Shown in pieces: positions 24,589 to 32,720 of a DNA stretch of 64,000 bases. Source of the DNA: Morganella sibonii (GTDB lineage: Bacteria > Pseudomonadota > Gammaproteobacteria > Enterobacterales > Enterobacteriaceae); NCBI RefSeq assembly GCF_040560245.1, contig NZ_JAKMWP010000001.1. One strand, given 5' to 3'. The stretch's first letter is position 1. Each line of letters begins with the position of its first letter. The notes beneath the pieces were generated by a model. The model was not told where the DNA came from. It searched no databases and saw only the letters and a program-made list of their open reading frames with translations. Both the position numbers and the translations under genes were made by a program.

Positions 24589-25278
24589 ATGGCAAGACGA
24601 ATTTTAGTCGTTGAAGATGAAGCACCTATCCGTGAAATGGTCTGTTTTGTTCTGGAGCAGAATGGCTATCAGCCTATTGAGGCAGATGATTATGATGCGG
24701 CCATCGCCCGGCTGGTGGAGCCTTTCCCTGATCTTGTCCTGCTGGACTGGATGATTCCGGGCGGCTCCGGCATTCAGGTTATCAAACATATGAAACGGGA
24801 CAGCCAGCTGCGGGAAATCCCGGTGATGATGCTGACGGCACGCGGTGAAGAGGAAGACCGCGTAAAAGGTCTGGAAACCGGCGCGGATGATTATCTGACC
24901 AAACCCTTCTCACCGAAAGAGTTAGTAGCCCGTGTTAAAGCGATTCTGCGGCGTATCTCCCCGATGGCGGCAGACGATCTTATCGCGATGAACGGCCTGA
25001 CTCTTGACCCCGCCTCCCACCGCGTGACCAGTAATGAGAACCCGCTGGAAATGGGGCCGACAGAGTTTAAACTGCTGCATTTTTTTATGACTCATCCGGA
25101 GCGGGTTTACAGCCGAGAACAACTGCTTAACTATGTCTGGGGCGAAAACGTCTATGTTGAGGATCGCACGGTGGATGTGCATATCCGCCGCCTGCGTAAA
25201 GCACTGGAAGCAGACGGACATGATAAAATGATACAGACAGTCCGGGGAACGGGTTACCGCTTCTCTGTCCGTTACTGA
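24589..25278 (+). CDS. phoB: Phosphate regulon response regulator PhoB
   Basis: An OmpR-class response regulator that activates the Pho regulon when phosphate is scarce. It has 229 aa, as in E. coli. The receiver domain has the acidic pocket VVEDE (9-11), the phosphoacceptor aspartate in LLDWMIPG (about residue 53) and the conserved lysine in LTKPFSP. The C-terminal winged helix ends with TVDVHIRRLRKAL and TVRGTGYRFS. It is preceded by its own Pho box and followed after 30 bp by phoR. Confidence 0.98.
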   Translation: MARRILVVEDEAPIREMVCFVLEQNGYQPIEADDYDAAIARLVEPFPDLVLLDWMIPGGSGIQVIKHMKRDSQLREIPVMMLTARGEEEDRVKGLETGADDYLTKPFSPKELVARVKAILRRISPMAADDLIAMNGLTLDPASHRVTSNENPLEMGPTEFKLLHFFMTHPERVYSREQLLNYVWGENVYVEDRTVDVHIRRLRKALEADGHDKMIQTVRGTGYRFSVRY

Positions 25279-25308
25279 TGATAATGATAAACCGCAAGAG
25301 GATCGCGC

Positions 25309-26604
25309 GTGCTTGAGCGTCTTTCGTGGAAAAAAATTGTACTGGAATTACTGATTTTCTGCCTTCCGGCACTCTTTTTGTCACTTTTTTTCGGCCATAC
25401 CGGCTGGTTTCTTGCCGGTGCACTGTTTGCCGCGGCTATCTGGCACAGCTATAACTTACTGAAACTGTCCGGCTGGCTGTGGCTGGATCGCAGTATGCTG
25501 CCGCCGCCCGGCCGCAGTAGCTGGGAACCGATTTTTTATGGTATCTACCAGCTTCAGCAGCGTAACCGTAAGCGCCGCCGTGAACTCGCCACACTGATCA
25601 AACGCTTTCGCAGCGGAGCTGAATCCCTGCCTGACGCGGTGGTGATGATGACGGAAGACGGCAATATTTTCTGGTGTAACAAACATGCCCAGAACCTGCT
25701 GGGGTTCCGCTGGCCGGATGATAACGGACAGCATATCTTTAACCTTCTGCGTTATCCGGACTTCAGCCGCTATCTGACTCAGGGCGATTACGCTCTGCCG
25801 CTGACACTGGAACTGAATAACAGCAGCATGATGGAATTGCGCATCATGCCGTATTCGGAAGGACAGCTGCTGATGGTTGCCCGTGATGTGACAGAAAAAC
25901 GTCGTCTCGAAAACTCACGGCGTGATTTTTTCGCCAATGTCAGTCATGAACTGCGCACGCCGCTGACTGTTTTGCAGGGTTACCTGGAAATGCTTGCTGA
26001 TCAGGATTTTGATAATCCGATGAACAAAAAAGCAATTCTGACCATGCAGGAACAGACTCGTCGTATGGATGGTATGGTCAGGCAGCTTTTGCAACTGTCA
26101 AAAATTGAAGTGGCGGTCAAAAGCGGGCTGGATCAGGTAGTAGATGTGCCGGGGATGCTGATCATGCTCCAGCAGGAAGCCGTAACCCTCAGCCGGGGTA
26201 AACAGGAGATCCGCTTTACGGTGGATGACAAACTGAAAATTTTCGGTGATGAGGAAGAGCTGCGCAGTGCGATGTCGAATCTGGTGTATAACGCAGTGAA
26301 TCATACACCGGAAAATACACGGATTGAGGTCAGCTGGGCACTGAGTAACGGCAATGCCGTGTTTAGTGTCAAAGATAACGGCCCGGGTATCCCGGCCGAA
26401 CATTTGTCCCGTCTGACCGAGCGTTTTTATCGTGTGGATAAATCCCGCTCCCGGCAGACCGGCGGCTCCGGTCTGGGGCTGGCGATAGTGAAACATGCTT
26501 TGCAGCATCACCATACCCATCTGGATATTACCAGCAAACCGGGGCAGGGAACGGAGTTCAGTTTTACCATTCCGGCCCGGCTTATCGCTAAATCTTCTCA
26601 TTAA
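25309..26604 (+). CDS. phoR: Phosphate regulon sensor histidine kinase PhoR
   Basis: An inner-membrane sensor kinase that phosphorylates PhoB under phosphate limitation and is governed by the Pst transporter and PhoU. It has 431 aa, starting at GTG behind AAGAGGA. Two hydrophobic segments lie in the first 60 residues, then a cytoplasmic charged region, a PAS domain (about 95-190), the dimerisation domain with H213 in NVSHELRTPL, and the ATPase domain with N, DNGPGI and GGSGLGLAI boxes. It is co-transcribed with phoB. Confidence 0.98.
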   Translation: MLERLSWKKIVLELLIFCLPALFLSLFFGHTGWFLAGALFAAAIWHSYNLLKLSGWLWLDRSMLPPPGRSSWEPIFYGIYQLQQRNRKRRRELATLIKRFRSGAESLPDAVVMMTEDGNIFWCNKHAQNLLGFRWPDDNGQHIFNLLRYPDFSRYLTQGDYALPLTLELNNSSMMELRIMPYSEGQLLMVARDVTEKRRLENSRRDFFANVSHELRTPLTVLQGYLEMLADQDFDNPMNKKAILTMQEQTRRMDGMVRQLLQLSKIEVAVKSGLDQVVDVPGMLIMLQQEAVTLSRGKQEIRFTVDDKLKIFGDEEELRSAMSNLVYNAVNHTPENTRIEVSWALSNGNAVFSVKDNGPGIPAEHLSRLTERFYRVDKSRSRQTGGSGLGLAIVKHALQHHHTHLDITSKPGQGTEFSFTIPARLIAKSSH

Positions 26605-26630
26605 AGCGGCGTTTGCCGCTTTCTTCTTTT
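26603..26630 (+). terminator. Terminator of phoBR
   Basis: AAAGCGGC/GCCGCTTT stem with a GTTT loop and a T-rich tail, overlapping the phoR stop. Confidence 0.85.
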
Positions 26631-26812
26631 AAGCTGCTGCTAATTTCATCAGATTTAAAATGTCTGATTAAAATATAAACAAATCATATAGTGTTTATTG
26701 AAGCTTACATAACAGCAATCTCTGCTTTGGAAATAGACTACGGTATATAGTTCTGGTTTTTGCTTTGACTATTGCCTTTCTGCGCTATAAAAGTTTTACT
26801 TGTAGTCAGTTA

Positions 26813-26843
26813 TTGGCAAATATCACTGTTTTTTAAATATAAT
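26813..26843 (+). promoter_or_regulatory. Probable promoter of brnQ
   Basis: TTGGCA (26813-26818), a long 19-bp spacer, and a perfect TATAAT (26838-26843). It would give a leader of about 150 nt containing two mini-ORFs. The rest of the AT-rich 26631-26999 stretch holds no gene I can recognise. Confidence 0.45.
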
Positions 26844-26914
26844 CACTATAGTTATTAACTTATGATGAATAACGTAGTGCTAACAGATTGTTAAAACAGC
26901 AGGAGATGCCGCCG

Positions 26915-26968
26915 GTGACAGATCAGGGAGTTGGATTTTTATTTCCGATATTTTTATTGAATATTTAA
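26915..26968 (+). CDS. Possible 17-residue leader peptide ahead of brnQ
   Basis: A GTG frame with AGGAG 9 bp upstream encodes VTDQGVGFLFPIFLLNI and stops 31 bp before brnQ. It has two TTA, one TTG and one ATA codon among its last nine. A second mini-ORF (26862-26894, MMNNVVLTDC) lies just upstream. Either could sense branched-chain aminoacyl-tRNA, but neither has been described to my knowledge and no clear terminator follows. Confidence 0.3.
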   Translation: MTDQGVGFLFPIFLLNI

Positions 26969-26999
26969 CGTTAAATTAACAGTAGCAGACAAAAATAAT

Positions 27000-28331
27000 A
27001 TGGCGCATCGTTTAACTTCACGAGATATTTTAGCCTTAGGTTTTATGACCTTTGCGCTGTTTGTCGGGGCAGGAAATATCATATTTCCGCCGATGGTTGG
27101 TCTTCAGGCCGGGGAAATGGTCTGGACGGCAGCTGCCGGTTTCCTGATCACCGGTGTCGGTTTACCGGTTCTGACAGTAATCGCTCTGGCAAAAGTCGGC
27201 GGCGGTATTGAGGCGCTCAGCACGCCGGTCGGTAAATATGCCGGGCTGTTGCTGGCCGTTGTGGCGTATCTGTCCGTCGGGCCGCTGTTTGCCACACCGC
27301 GTACAGCCACCGTTTCCTATAAAATCGGGATCGCGCCGCTGGTGGGCGGGGAATCCGATATTTCCCTGCTGATTTACAGTGTGATCTACTTTGCCTGTGT
27401 GATCGGTATTTCCCTGTATCCGGGTAAATTGCTGGACAGCGTCGGGCATGTACTGGCACCGGTTAAAATGCTGGCTCTGGCTATCCTCGGGGTGGCTGCG
27501 GTAATGTGGCCGGCAGGTGATGCCATTATGGCAACGCCGGAGTATAAAGAAATGGCGTTCTCCAACGGGTTTATTAATGGTTATCTGACCATGGATACCC
27601 TTGGTGCGATGGTATTTGGGATTGTCATTGTTAATGCCGCCCGTTCGCGCGGGGTGGAAAACTCTTCGCTGCTGACCCGCTATACCATGTGGGCCGGGCT
27701 GATTGCCGGTGTGCTGCTGACGCTGGTCTATCTGGCTCTGTTCAAATTAGGGGAAAACAGCGGGTCGATTATCCCGAACCCTGCCGATGGTGCGGAAATT
27801 CTGCATGAATACGTGCAGTATACCTTCGGTAACTACGGCAGCTTCTTCCTTGCAGTGCTGATTTTTGTTGCCTGTATGGTGACGGCAATCGGCCTGACCT
27901 GTGCCTGTGCGGAATTCTTCAGCCGTTATCTGCCGATTTCTTACCGCACCCTGGTGTGGATCCTCGGCGCGTTCTCCATGGTGATTTCCAACCTGGGACT
28001 GAGTAAGCTGATCCTGGTTTCACTGCCAGTGCTGGTCTCGATTTATCCGCCGTGTATTGTACTTATTCTGCTGAGTTTCACGCTGCATTTCTGGCGTAAA
28101 CCGGGACGGGTTATCGGACCGGCGATGCTGATGAGCCTGATTGTCGGTACACTCAGTGCGCTGAAAGCGATTGAGCAACTGAAACATGTGATGCCGGACT
28201 GGATTGAAGCGCTGCCGTTGTACAGCTATAACCTCGCCTGGCTGGTGCCGTCACTGGCAGTGCTGGTGGTTTCCATTGTGGTTGATCGCCTGATGGGTGC
28301 TGAGCCGGAAGTGAATCACAAACACGCCTGA
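27000..28331 (+). CDS. brnQ: Branched-chain amino acid:cation symporter
   Basis: An inner-membrane LIVCS-family carrier that imports leucine, isoleucine and valine with Na+ or H+. It has 443 aa and about 12 hydrophobic spans. It matches E. coli BrnQ from the start (SRDILALGFMTFALFVGAGNIIFPP) through the FATPRTATVS and NGYLTMDTLGAMVFG motifs. No good ribosome site precedes the ATG, which may indicate coupling to an upstream mini-ORF. It follows phoBR, as in E. coli, and has its own terminator. Confidence 0.97.
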   Translation: MAHRLTSRDILALGFMTFALFVGAGNIIFPPMVGLQAGEMVWTAAAGFLITGVGLPVLTVIALAKVGGGIEALSTPVGKYAGLLLAVVAYLSVGPLFATPRTATVSYKIGIAPLVGGESDISLLIYSVIYFACVIGISLYPGKLLDSVGHVLAPVKMLALAILGVAAVMWPAGDAIMATPEYKEMAFSNGFINGYLTMDTLGAMVFGIVIVNAARSRGVENSSLLTRYTMWAGLIAGVLLTLVYLALFKLGENSGSIIPNPADGAEILHEYVQYTFGNYGSFFLAVLIFVACMVTAIGLTCACAEFFSRYLPISYRTLVWILGAFSMVISNLGLSKLILVSLPVLVSIYPPCIVLILLSFTLHFWRKPGRVIGPAMLMSLIVGTLSALKAIEQLKHVMPDWIEALPLYSYNLAWLVPSLAVLVVSIVVDRLMGAEPEVNHKHA

Positions 28332-28344
28332 TAGCCCTGATTAT

Positions 28345-28377
28345 AAAAATACCCTGTCATGTGCGGGGTATTTTTTT
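28345..28377 (+). terminator. Terminator of brnQ
   Basis: AAATACCC/GGGTATTT stem followed by a T run, 13 bp after the brnQ stop. Confidence 0.85.
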
Positions 28378-28394
28378 GCCCGTGATTCAGGCAC

Positions 28395-28424
28395 AAAAAA
28401 ACCAGCCCGCAGGCTGGTTTTTGT
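28395..28424. terminator. Bidirectional terminator between brnQ and the peroxiredoxin gene
   Basis: A perfect ACCAGCC/GGCTGGT stem with a CGCA loop, flanked by an A run on the left and a T run on the right. Confidence 0.85.
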
Positions 28425-28443
28425 ATCTCTTAACTACCGGAAC

Positions 28444-29046
28444 TTACAGTTTGCCGGAGTTCTTTTTCAGGAAGTCAGCAACGCCTTTCGGAGATGCATT
28501 CATACCTTCCTGACCTTTTTCCCACTGAGCAGGGCATACATCACCGTGCTCTTCGTGGAATTGCAGTGCGTCAACCATACGCAGCATTTCGTCTACGTTA
28601 CGGCCCAGCGGCAGATCGTTGACGACCTGGTGACGGACAACACCGTTTTTGTCCACCAGGAAAGAACCACGCAGAGCAACACCAGCTTCCGGAAACTCAA
28701 CGCCGTAAGCTCGCATGATGTCATGTTTGATATCCGCAATCATCGGATACTGAACCTGACCGATACCGCCATCTTCGATAGCAGTATTACGCCATGCGTT
28801 ATGAACAAACTCAGAGTCCATAGACACACCAATCACTTCCACACCGCGTTTTTTGAATTCTTCATAGCGGTGATCAAATGCGATCAGCTCAGAAGGGCAG
28901 ACAAACGTGAAGTCCATCGGCCAGAAGAAGATAACAGCCGGACGGCCGTTCAGGTGTTTTTTCAGATTGAAGTTATCAACAATTTCACCGTTACCCATAA
29001 CGGCTGCAGCTGTAAAATCGGGGGCTTGACGGGTTACCAGAACCAT
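28444..29046 (-). CDS. Typical 2-Cys peroxiredoxin (AhpC/TSA family)
   Basis: A thiol peroxidase that reduces hydrogen peroxide and organic hydroperoxides. It has 200 aa. The peroxidatic cysteine is C50 in DFTFVCPSE and the resolving cysteine is C171 in GDVCPAQW, as in typical 2-Cys enzymes of the peroxiredoxin C type found in many Enterobacterales but not in E. coli K-12. The electron donor (AhpF or thioredoxin) cannot be told from sequence. It lies alone between brnQ and acpH. A palindrome about 100 bp upstream matches OxyR half-sites, suggesting peroxide induction. Confidence 0.95.
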   Translation of the reverse strand: MVLVTRQAPDFTAAAVMGNGEIVDNFNLKKHLNGRPAVIFFWPMDFTFVCPSELIAFDHRYEEFKKRGVEVIGVSMDSEFVHNAWRNTAIEDGGIGQVQYPMIADIKHDIMRAYGVEFPEAGVALRGSFLVDKNGVVRHQVVNDLPLGRNVDEMLRMVDALQFHEEHGDVCPAQWEKGQEGMNASPKGVADFLKKNSGKL

Positions 29047-29126
29047 AATTTACTCCTGTAAGATTATATAGAGTATGGCAATAAACAACAGACAGAATAA
29101 AGAATCCGGGGACGGTATTAAAGTTC

Positions 29127-29161
29127 ATAATACCGATTAATATAATAGGTTTTACCTATCA
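29127..29161 (-). promoter_or_regulatory. OxyR-like site and promoter of the peroxiredoxin gene
   Basis: ATAGGT-TTT-ACCTAT (29145-29159) is a perfect palindrome with the ATAG-N7-CTAT spacing of an OxyR dimer site and matches GATAGGTTNAACCTATC closely. It covers the -35 position of a TATTAT -10 (complement at 29127-29132), where an activator such as OxyR would bind. A second OxyR dimer site is not evident. Confidence 0.5.
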
Positions 29162-29250
29162 ATAGTTCATTATTCTATCTGCTACCCGAATAAGATAGAG
29201 TTATTTGAGTAAAGTTCAAGTGCTAATTGTGTGAATGAACGTAAAAACCG

Positions 29251-29838
29251 TTACTGAGCTGTAAACGGCTTTGTCACGGTATCCATCATCTGAGGGTAGA
29301 AGTGGAAGAAAATCTCCTCAAGGGACTGATAATTATCTGTAAAATCCTGATTTGTCTCCCTGAGAGCGGCGAGCCTCGGACGCCGTTTTGCCATCCCTGC
29401 CAGCACTTGTCCGATATAGGGGACTTCCTGATAACGGATTAACCAGCGCTGCGGCCACATAAATTCATTCAGCTCCTGAAACTTAACCGGCGTAAAAGCC
29501 AGTTGCGGCTCAATCACTGTACGGACGTGTTGTGTGAAATCCGTCAGGGAGACTGCCGGTTCAAATACTGACCAGTGCAGAGAGAGGAAATGATCCCAGA
29601 CCACATCCAGTGTGATCGGCGCATAGCGGCGGTATTCCGGGCGGAATAACTGACGGGCTTCCCGCACCAGCGGGTGTGAATCGGTCAGGGTATCAATGCG
29701 CCGGTGCAGCCTGATCCCCGCGGCGACCGGTGCGCTGTACTGGTCTTCCGGCGCGCCGCGGACAAAATCTGCCATCAGATTGCCGAGAAAACTGCTGTTT
29801 GCCAGTGAGGCAAGGTGGAGATGTGCGAGAAAATTCAT
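29251..29838 (-). CDS. acpH: Acyl carrier protein phosphodiesterase
   Basis: Removes the 4'-phosphopantetheine group from holo-ACP. It has 195 aa, against 193 in E. coli AcpH. It is an HD-type metal hydrolase with the MNFLAHLHLA start, the GNLMADFVRG motif, GIRLHRRIDTLTDSHP, and DVVWDHFLSLHW carrying further conserved Asp and His. It is divergent from queA, the same arrangement as in E. coli. Confidence 0.96.
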   Translation of the reverse strand: MNFLAHLHLASLANSSFLGNLMADFVRGAPEDQYSAPVAAGIRLHRRIDTLTDSHPLVREARQLFRPEYRRYAPITLDVVWDHFLSLHWSVFEPAVSLTDFTQHVRTVIEPQLAFTPVKFQELNEFMWPQRWLIRYQEVPYIGQVLAGMAKRRPRLAALRETNQDFTDNYQSLEEIFFHFYPQMMDTVTKPFTAQ

Positions 29839-29949
29839 AATACCGCAGCCTTTTATTCCGCCGTCAGACGGGTTATTTCTTGCGCCCTGCTTACCGGGGC
29901 ACTAGACTATTGCGCCTGTTTTTCTTTTTGAGATGAAACCGAGAATCTC

Positions 29950-31026
29950 ATGCGTGTTGCCGATTTTACTTTTGAACTGCCGGACGAACTTATCGCCCGC
30001 TATCCGCAGGCGGAACGGAGCAAGTGTCGTCTGTTATCACTCGATGGTGTCAGTGGTGAACTGAACCACGGTATCTTCACCGATGTGCTGGATAAACTCA
30101 ATCCCGGTGATCTGCTGGTATTTAATGATACCCGCGTGATCCCCGCCAGAATGTTCGGCCGCAAAGCCTCCGGCGGAAAGATTGAAGTGCTGGTGGAACG
30201 GATGCTGGATGAGCATCGCGTACTGGCGCACGTCCGCGCATCCAAAGCACCGAAAGAGGGTGCGGAACTCCTGCTGGGCGAAGATGAGAGCGTAAATGCC
30301 ACGATGGTGGCACGTCACGGGGCTCTGTTTGAAATCCGTTTTGATGATGAGCGCGATGTGCTGACCATTCTCAATCAGATTGGTCATATGCCGCTGCCGC
30401 CTTATATCGACCGTCCGGATGAAGAGTCGGATCGCGAGTTATACCAGACCGTGTATAATGACCGGCCGGGTGCGGTCGCCGCGCCGACAGCCGGACTGCA
30501 CTTTGACGAGCCGCTGCTGGCGGCACTGCGTGAAAAAGGTGTGGAAATGGCCTTTGTCACCCTGCATGTCGGGGCTGGGACATTCCAGCCGGTGCGCGTG
30601 GATAATATTGAAGATCACATCATGCACTCCGAATATGCGGAAGTGCCGCAGAATGTGGTTGATGCTGTGCTGGCGTGTAAAGCACGCGGTAATAAAGTGA
30701 TTGCGGTCGGCACAACGTCGGTGCGTTCTCTTGAAAGCGCGGCGAAAGCGGCACAGGATGCACTGATTGCACCATTCTTTGATGATACCCAAATCTTTAT
30801 TTATCCGGGATATGAGTATCAGGTGGTGGATGCACTGATCACCAACTTCCATCTGCCGGAATCCACGCTGATTATGCTGGTTTCCGCATTTGCCGGTTAT
30901 CAGCACACCATGCAGGCTTATGAGGCAGCGGTACGCGAGCATTACCGTTTCTTCAGCTACGGGGATGCGATGTTTATTACCCGCAATCCGCAGGCGAAAT
31001 TTGAAAAAGTTGGTCACGACGACTGA
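29950..31026 (+). CDS. queA: S-adenosylmethionine:tRNA ribosyltransferase-isomerase
   Basis: Adds the cyclopentenediol-derived ring from SAM to preQ1 in tRNA to form epoxyqueuosine. It has 358 aa, matching E. coli QueA (356), with NDTRVIPARMFG, RPGAVAAPTAGLHFD, TLHVGAGTFQPV and NFHLPESTLIMLVSAFAG motifs. It begins the queA-tgt-yajC-secD-secF series; tgt follows after 97 bp. The nearby Tgt performs the preceding base exchange, so both queuosine steps are encoded together. Confidence 0.98.
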   Translation: MRVADFTFELPDELIARYPQAERSKCRLLSLDGVSGELNHGIFTDVLDKLNPGDLLVFNDTRVIPARMFGRKASGGKIEVLVERMLDEHRVLAHVRASKAPKEGAELLLGEDESVNATMVARHGALFEIRFDDERDVLTILNQIGHMPLPPYIDRPDEESDRELYQTVYNDRPGAVAAPTAGLHFDEPLLAALREKGVEMAFVTLHVGAGTFQPVRVDNIEDHIMHSEYAEVPQNVVDAVLACKARGNKVIAVGTTSVRSLESAAKAAQDALIAPFFDDTQIFIYPGYEYQVVDALITNFHLPESTLIMLVSAFAGYQHTMQAYEAAVREHYRFFSYGDAMFITRNPQAKFEKVGHDD

Positions 31027-31123
31027 TATACTACAAATTACTGATCCGGCAGATTTCAGCGACTGCTGACTGACTGCCGCTAATTCAACATCATCAGACT
31101 GTTTTTCTGATGCCGGAGGTTTT

Positions 31124-32248
31124 GTGAAATATGAACTGCAAACGACAGACGGCCGTGCGCGCCGTGGTCGCTTAATTTTTGATCGTGGCGTTGTTGAAAC
31201 CCCTGCATTTATGCCGGTGGGGACTTATGGCACAGTGAAAGGGATGACACCGGAAGAAGTGAAAGAGACCGGTGCGCAAATCTTATTAGGCAACACGTTC
31301 CATCTGTGGCTGCGTCCCGGTCAGGAAATTATGAAACTGCATGGTGATCTGCATGATTTTATGCAGTGGAAAGGGCCGATTCTGACTGACTCCGGCGGCT
31401 TCCAGGTCTTCAGCCTGGGTGCAATGCGTAAAATCAAAGAAGAGGGTGTGCATTTCCGTAACCCGATCAACGGTGAAAAAATCTTCTTAAATCCTGAAAA
31501 ATCGATGGAAATCCAGTATGATCTCGGGTCTGATATCGTGATGATTTTTGACGAGTGCACACCGTATCCGGCGGATTGGGACTATGCGAAGAAATCCATG
31601 GAAATGTCCCTGCGCTGGGCTAAACGCAGCCGCGATCGCTTCGATGAACTGGGTAACCCGAACGCGCTGTTCGGTATCATTCAGGGCAGTGTTTACGAAG
31701 ATTTACGCGATGTGTCGGTGAAAGGACTGGTGGAAATCGGATTTGATGGGTACGCTGTGGGCGGTCTGGCTGTCGGTGAGCCGAAAGAAGACATGCACCG
31801 CATTCTCGAGCATGTCTGCCCGCAGATCCCGGAAGATAAACCGCGCTATTTAATGGGCGTGGGCAAACCGGAAGATCTGGTGGAAGGTGTGCGCCGCGGT
31901 ATTGATATGTTCGACTGCGTGATGCCGACCCGTAATGCCCGTAACGGACATCTGTTTGTGACGGACGGCGTGGTAAAAATCCGTAATGCGAAGTATAAAT
32001 CAGACACATCGCCGCTGGATGCGGAGTGTGACTGCTATACCTGCCGTAATTATACGCGTGCTTATCTGCATCATTTGGATCGCTGTAATGAAATCCTTGG
32101 CGCGCGCTTAAATACCATTCATAATCTGCGCTACTATCAGCGTCTGATGGCAGGTATCCGGCAGGCCATTGAAGAAGGCCGTCTGGAAGCATTTGCCGCT
32201 GAATTTTATCAGCGGATCGGGAAACCCGTTCCGCCGTTAAGTGAGTGA
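31124..32248 (+). CDS. tgt: tRNA-guanine transglycosylase
   Basis: Exchanges guanine 34 for preQ1 in tRNAs for Asp, Asn, His and Tyr. It has 374 aa, starting at a GTG behind GGAGG (MKYELQTTDG). Key features are the nucleophile/base region LTDSGGFQVFSL, the second catalytic aspartate in DMFDCVMPTRNARNG, and the zinc site CDCYTCRNY with a later histidine. It lies between queA and yajC, as in E. coli. Confidence 0.98.
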   Translation: MKYELQTTDGRARRGRLIFDRGVVETPAFMPVGTYGTVKGMTPEEVKETGAQILLGNTFHLWLRPGQEIMKLHGDLHDFMQWKGPILTDSGGFQVFSLGAMRKIKEEGVHFRNPINGEKIFLNPEKSMEIQYDLGSDIVMIFDECTPYPADWDYAKKSMEMSLRWAKRSRDRFDELGNPNALFGIIQGSVYEDLRDVSVKGLVEIGFDGYAVGGLAVGEPKEDMHRILEHVCPQIPEDKPRYLMGVGKPEDLVEGVRRGIDMFDCVMPTRNARNGHLFVTDGVVKIRNAKYKSDTSPLDAECDCYTCRNYTRAYLHHLDRCNEILGARLNTIHNLRYYQRLMAGIRQAIEEGRLEAFAAEFYQRIGKPVPPLSE

Positions 32249-32268
32249 TTTCCCCGAAACGGGATCAC

Positions 32269-32302
32269 CCGGTGGTGTATAACATAGGCGATGCACCACC
32301 GG
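32269..32302 (+). other. Hairpin between tgt and yajC
   Basis: CCGGTGGTG pairs perfectly with CACCACCGG around a 16-base loop. No T run follows, so it is more likely an mRNA-processing or stability element than a terminator. Confidence 0.45.
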
Positions 32303-32349
32303 CAGGTTTATCTGCCTGATAATTATGTGAATAACAAGAGGATAGTTTG

Positions 32350-32685
32350 ATGAGTTTTTTCATTTCTGACGCAGTAGCATCGACAGGTGCGGCAGCTTCT
32401 CAGGGCAGCCCGATGTCTCTGATTATCATGCTGGTCGTATTCGTGCTGATTTTCTACTTCATGATCCTGCGCCCGCAACAGAAACGTGCAAAATCACACA
32501 AGCAATTAATGGACTCTATCGCGAAAGGCGATGAAGTGTTAACTACCGGTGGTCTGATCGGTCGTGTGGCTAAAGTGTCTGACACCGGCTACATCGTTCT
32601 GGAACTGAACGAAACAACTGAAGTAACCATCAAACGTGATTTCGTCGCAGCAGTTTTACCGAAAGGTACACTGAAGGCGCTGTAA
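32350..32685 (+). CDS. yajC: Sec translocon accessory protein YajC
   Basis: A small inner-membrane protein that joins SecDF and YidC at the SecYEG translocon. It has 111 aa, with one hydrophobic segment (about 22-42) followed by RPQQKRAKSH and the KGDEVLTTGGLIGRV domain. The ATG at 32350 is chosen over the TTG three bases earlier. It is 35 bp upstream of secD in the conserved cluster. Confidence 0.97.
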   Translation: MSFFISDAVASTGAAASQGSPMSLIIMLVVFVLIFYFMILRPQQKRAKSHKQLMDSIAKGDEVLTTGGLIGRVAKVSDTGYIVLELNETTEVTIKRDFVAAVLPKGTLKAL

Positions 32686-32720
32686 TCTTCCTGTAGTATG
32701 ATTTTCCCGAAGGGACTGCC

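Noticed and set aside
25277..25292. Fur-box-like GATGATAATGATAA between phoB and phoR
   Set aside because: Only a partial match, inside an operon, where a Fur repressor site would be unexpected.
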